Source: an uncultured Oligoflexales bacterium | GTDB lineage: Bacteria > Bdellovibrionota_B > Oligoflexia > Oligoflexales > JAPPIL01 | Reading direction: 5' to 3' | DNA: 64,000 bases | Assembly (NCBI GenBank): GCA_958296095.1 | Contig: OY282434.1 | Coordinates: forward strand, 1,456,001-1,520,000 | Made by a program: the position numbers and the translations under genes | The notes under the pieces: model-generated | Told to the model about the DNA's origin: nothing | The model's database searches: none | What the model saw: only the letters and a program-made list of their open reading frames with translations | Part shown: positions 63,072 to 64,000 of the stretch, piece after piece | Layout of the letters: every line of letters starts with the position of its first letter | Position numbering within the stretch: position 1 is the first letter of the stretch

Positions 63072-63432
63072 CTAGTTTTTGGTTTTGTCTAGCACTGCGA
63101 TTGCATCGAGATATTCATCGATTATCGCCCGCATACGCACAGGTGCTAGCTTGAGATCTCGGTAGTATTTTAACCTAGTCTTGAGCAAACTTGAGAATTT
63201 TATAAAGAGAATCGTAGTTATCAGCAATTTCTTTTTCTATATACTGGAGCAGTTCGTCTTCCGACCAATGTGCGGGCCGATGGATGCCCTTAGCTAACTC
63301 TTCCAGAGCTATACCATGTTTGAGGGCATCTGCATTTTTTGCCAGATATTTTAGTAGGGTAGCTCCACCAACAGCATTTGTTGGCAATGCCAACAACACA
63401 CACAGAAAAATATGTCCAACAGGCCTTTTCAT
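63072..63432 (-). pseudogene. Small exported protein gene with apparent frameshift
   Basis: ATG 63432 begins a signal peptide (VGHIFLCVLLALPTNAVGG) and a helical domain (LLKYLAKNADALKHGIALEE) that stops at 63175. In the neighbouring frame the coding pattern continues as LKYYRDLKLAPVRMRAIIDE and YLDAIAVLDKTKN to TAG at 63072-63074. A single-base indel near 63180-63195 would join the two. It may be a real frameshift or a sequencing error. Unknown function. Confidence 0.5.
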
Positions 63433-63465
63433 GTAAAATTCCAGCATTATATAAAAAAAGAACGT

Positions 63466-63493
63466 ATTATATAATATTATTGGCAGGTGTCAA
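63466..63493 (-). promoter_or_regulatory. Promoter of the 63072 gene
   Basis: Minus strand TTGACA (63493-63488), 16-base spacer, TATAAT (63471-63466), 34 bases before the start codon. Both boxes perfect. The rest of 63494-63707 is AT-rich with no gene. Confidence 0.65.
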
Positions 63494-63707
63494 GCTAAAG
63501 TTTCAGTTGCTAGATGATGGACTATACTAGTGAGTGGCCGCCACAAAATTACCGAGTCAAGAAGTCGGGACTAAATATCTTTCTAATTTCACAAGCTTAC
63601 AATAAATATAGCAGTAAAACTTTTTTTACTAAAGAATGCAAAAAAAAAACGATAACTCATATAGAGATAGTCATGGTGTTATAAAAATTTTGCCAAAGGA
63701 GGATCAG

Positions 63708-64000
63708 ATGAAGATTATGATGATGATCGGCTGTAGCTTGGTGGTTGTTTTTGGCTGTAAAATCCAAACTCAACCACAATCCGAGGACAAATGGGGAAGC
63801 AAATTGATTCGGGGGGCGGCAAAAAGTGCCGATGAGCTGTCCTCTGTCATCTCAAAACTGCTTGCCGATGGTGATTATGATGCGGTGGCTAAAAGGATTC
63901 TTAAGGGAGGGAACGATGCCGATGAGATTCTTACCTTCCTGGGGAAAAGAGTGCAGGATAGTGATCAGAGTCTACGGAAACCCCTTTGGGCTTACAATAA
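63708..64000 (+). CDS. Predicted lipoprotein, cut by window end
   Basis: ATG 63708 follows a strong AAAGGAGG. Signal MKIMMMIGCSLVVVFGC with lipobox VFGC (Cys17). The mature part is helical (SADELSSVISKLLADGDYDA, DADEILTFLGKRVQ) and continues beyond the window. No family recognised; AT-rich upstream region as for the other orphan lipoproteins here. Confidence 0.6.
   Translation, partial: MKIMMMIGCSLVVVFGCKIQTQPQSEDKWGSKLIRGAAKSADELSSVISKLLADGDYDAVAKRILKGGNDADEILTFLGKRVQDSDQSLRKPLWAYN

Overview
The window looks like part of the chromosome of a Gram-negative bacterium. The core genes run at moderately high GC, and a set of AT-richer orphan genes lies among them. It has an outer-membrane lipoprotein complement, a System I cytochrome c maturation operon (ccmABCDE-dsbE), an efp-accB-accC operon, a DUF4388/PATAN protein and the tRNA-Thr/Tyr/Gly/Thr-tuf cluster. 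That mix points to the lineages formerly called Deltaproteobacteria (Myxococcota/Bdellovibrionota-like). This placement is an inference from gene content, not a phylogeny.

Layout. 0-2 kb: a class A penicillin-binding protein that keeps its glycosyltransferase but has lost the transpeptidase motifs. 2-10.2 kb: a decayed island with two near-identical tandem Rpn-family nuclease/transposase genes plus a third truncated copy, IS3 and IS1634 remnants, and fragments of a SNF2-type helicase, a DNA methyltransferase with in-frame stops and other genes, probably the wreck of a defence locus. 10-16 kb: orphan exported proteins, a VTT(DedA)-lipase fusion and a Cys-rich NlpC/P60 protein. 16-18.6 kb: efp-accB-accC. 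19-21.7 kb: orphan secreted proteins and repeats. 21.9-25.8 kb: ccmABCDE, dsbE and a CpoB-like lipoprotein. 26-34.3 kb: tRNA-His, a nucleoside transporter, an AddB-like nuclease, a secreted repeat protein, hemD and a Ca2+/cation exchanger. 34.3-38 kb: one 1225-residue membrane protein of unknown function. 38-43.6 kb: a BrnT/BrnA-like toxin-antitoxin pair and more orphan lipoproteins. 43.7-47.2 kb: AMP nucleosidase, acyl-CoA carboxylase carboxyltransferase and PstS. 47.6-52.8 kb: a broken Rpn gene, tadA, a Xer-like protein without catalytic tyrosine, a PATAN protein and a SpoU methyltransferase. 53-55 kb: the tRNA-tuf cluster. 56-64 kb: orphan exported proteins, topA, purA, a J-domain protein and a lipoprotein cut by the window end.

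The most striking feature is a dispersed repeat system. Eight full copies (about 170 bp) and several partial copies of a palindromic element share the ends CTTAGC...GGTAGG, an internal inverted repeat CCTACCGAGA/TCTCGGTAGG and a small ATGCTTT/AAAGCAT hairpin. They sit within arrays of short, GC-rich, low-complexity modules (roughly 5 kb in total). These modules occur inside genes as well as between them: expanded in frame in the C-terminus of topA, splitting an Rpn gene, supplying the last codons and stop of a lipoprotein gene, replacing the 5' end of a J-domain gene, and lying between two tRNA genes of the tuf cluster.

Housekeeping operons are tightly packed with stop/start overlaps. About twenty exported or lipid-anchored proteins without recognisable family are clustered next to the repeat arrays. 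The genome therefore appears to combine a conserved core with a fast-changing secretome and ongoing repeat expansion and gene decay.
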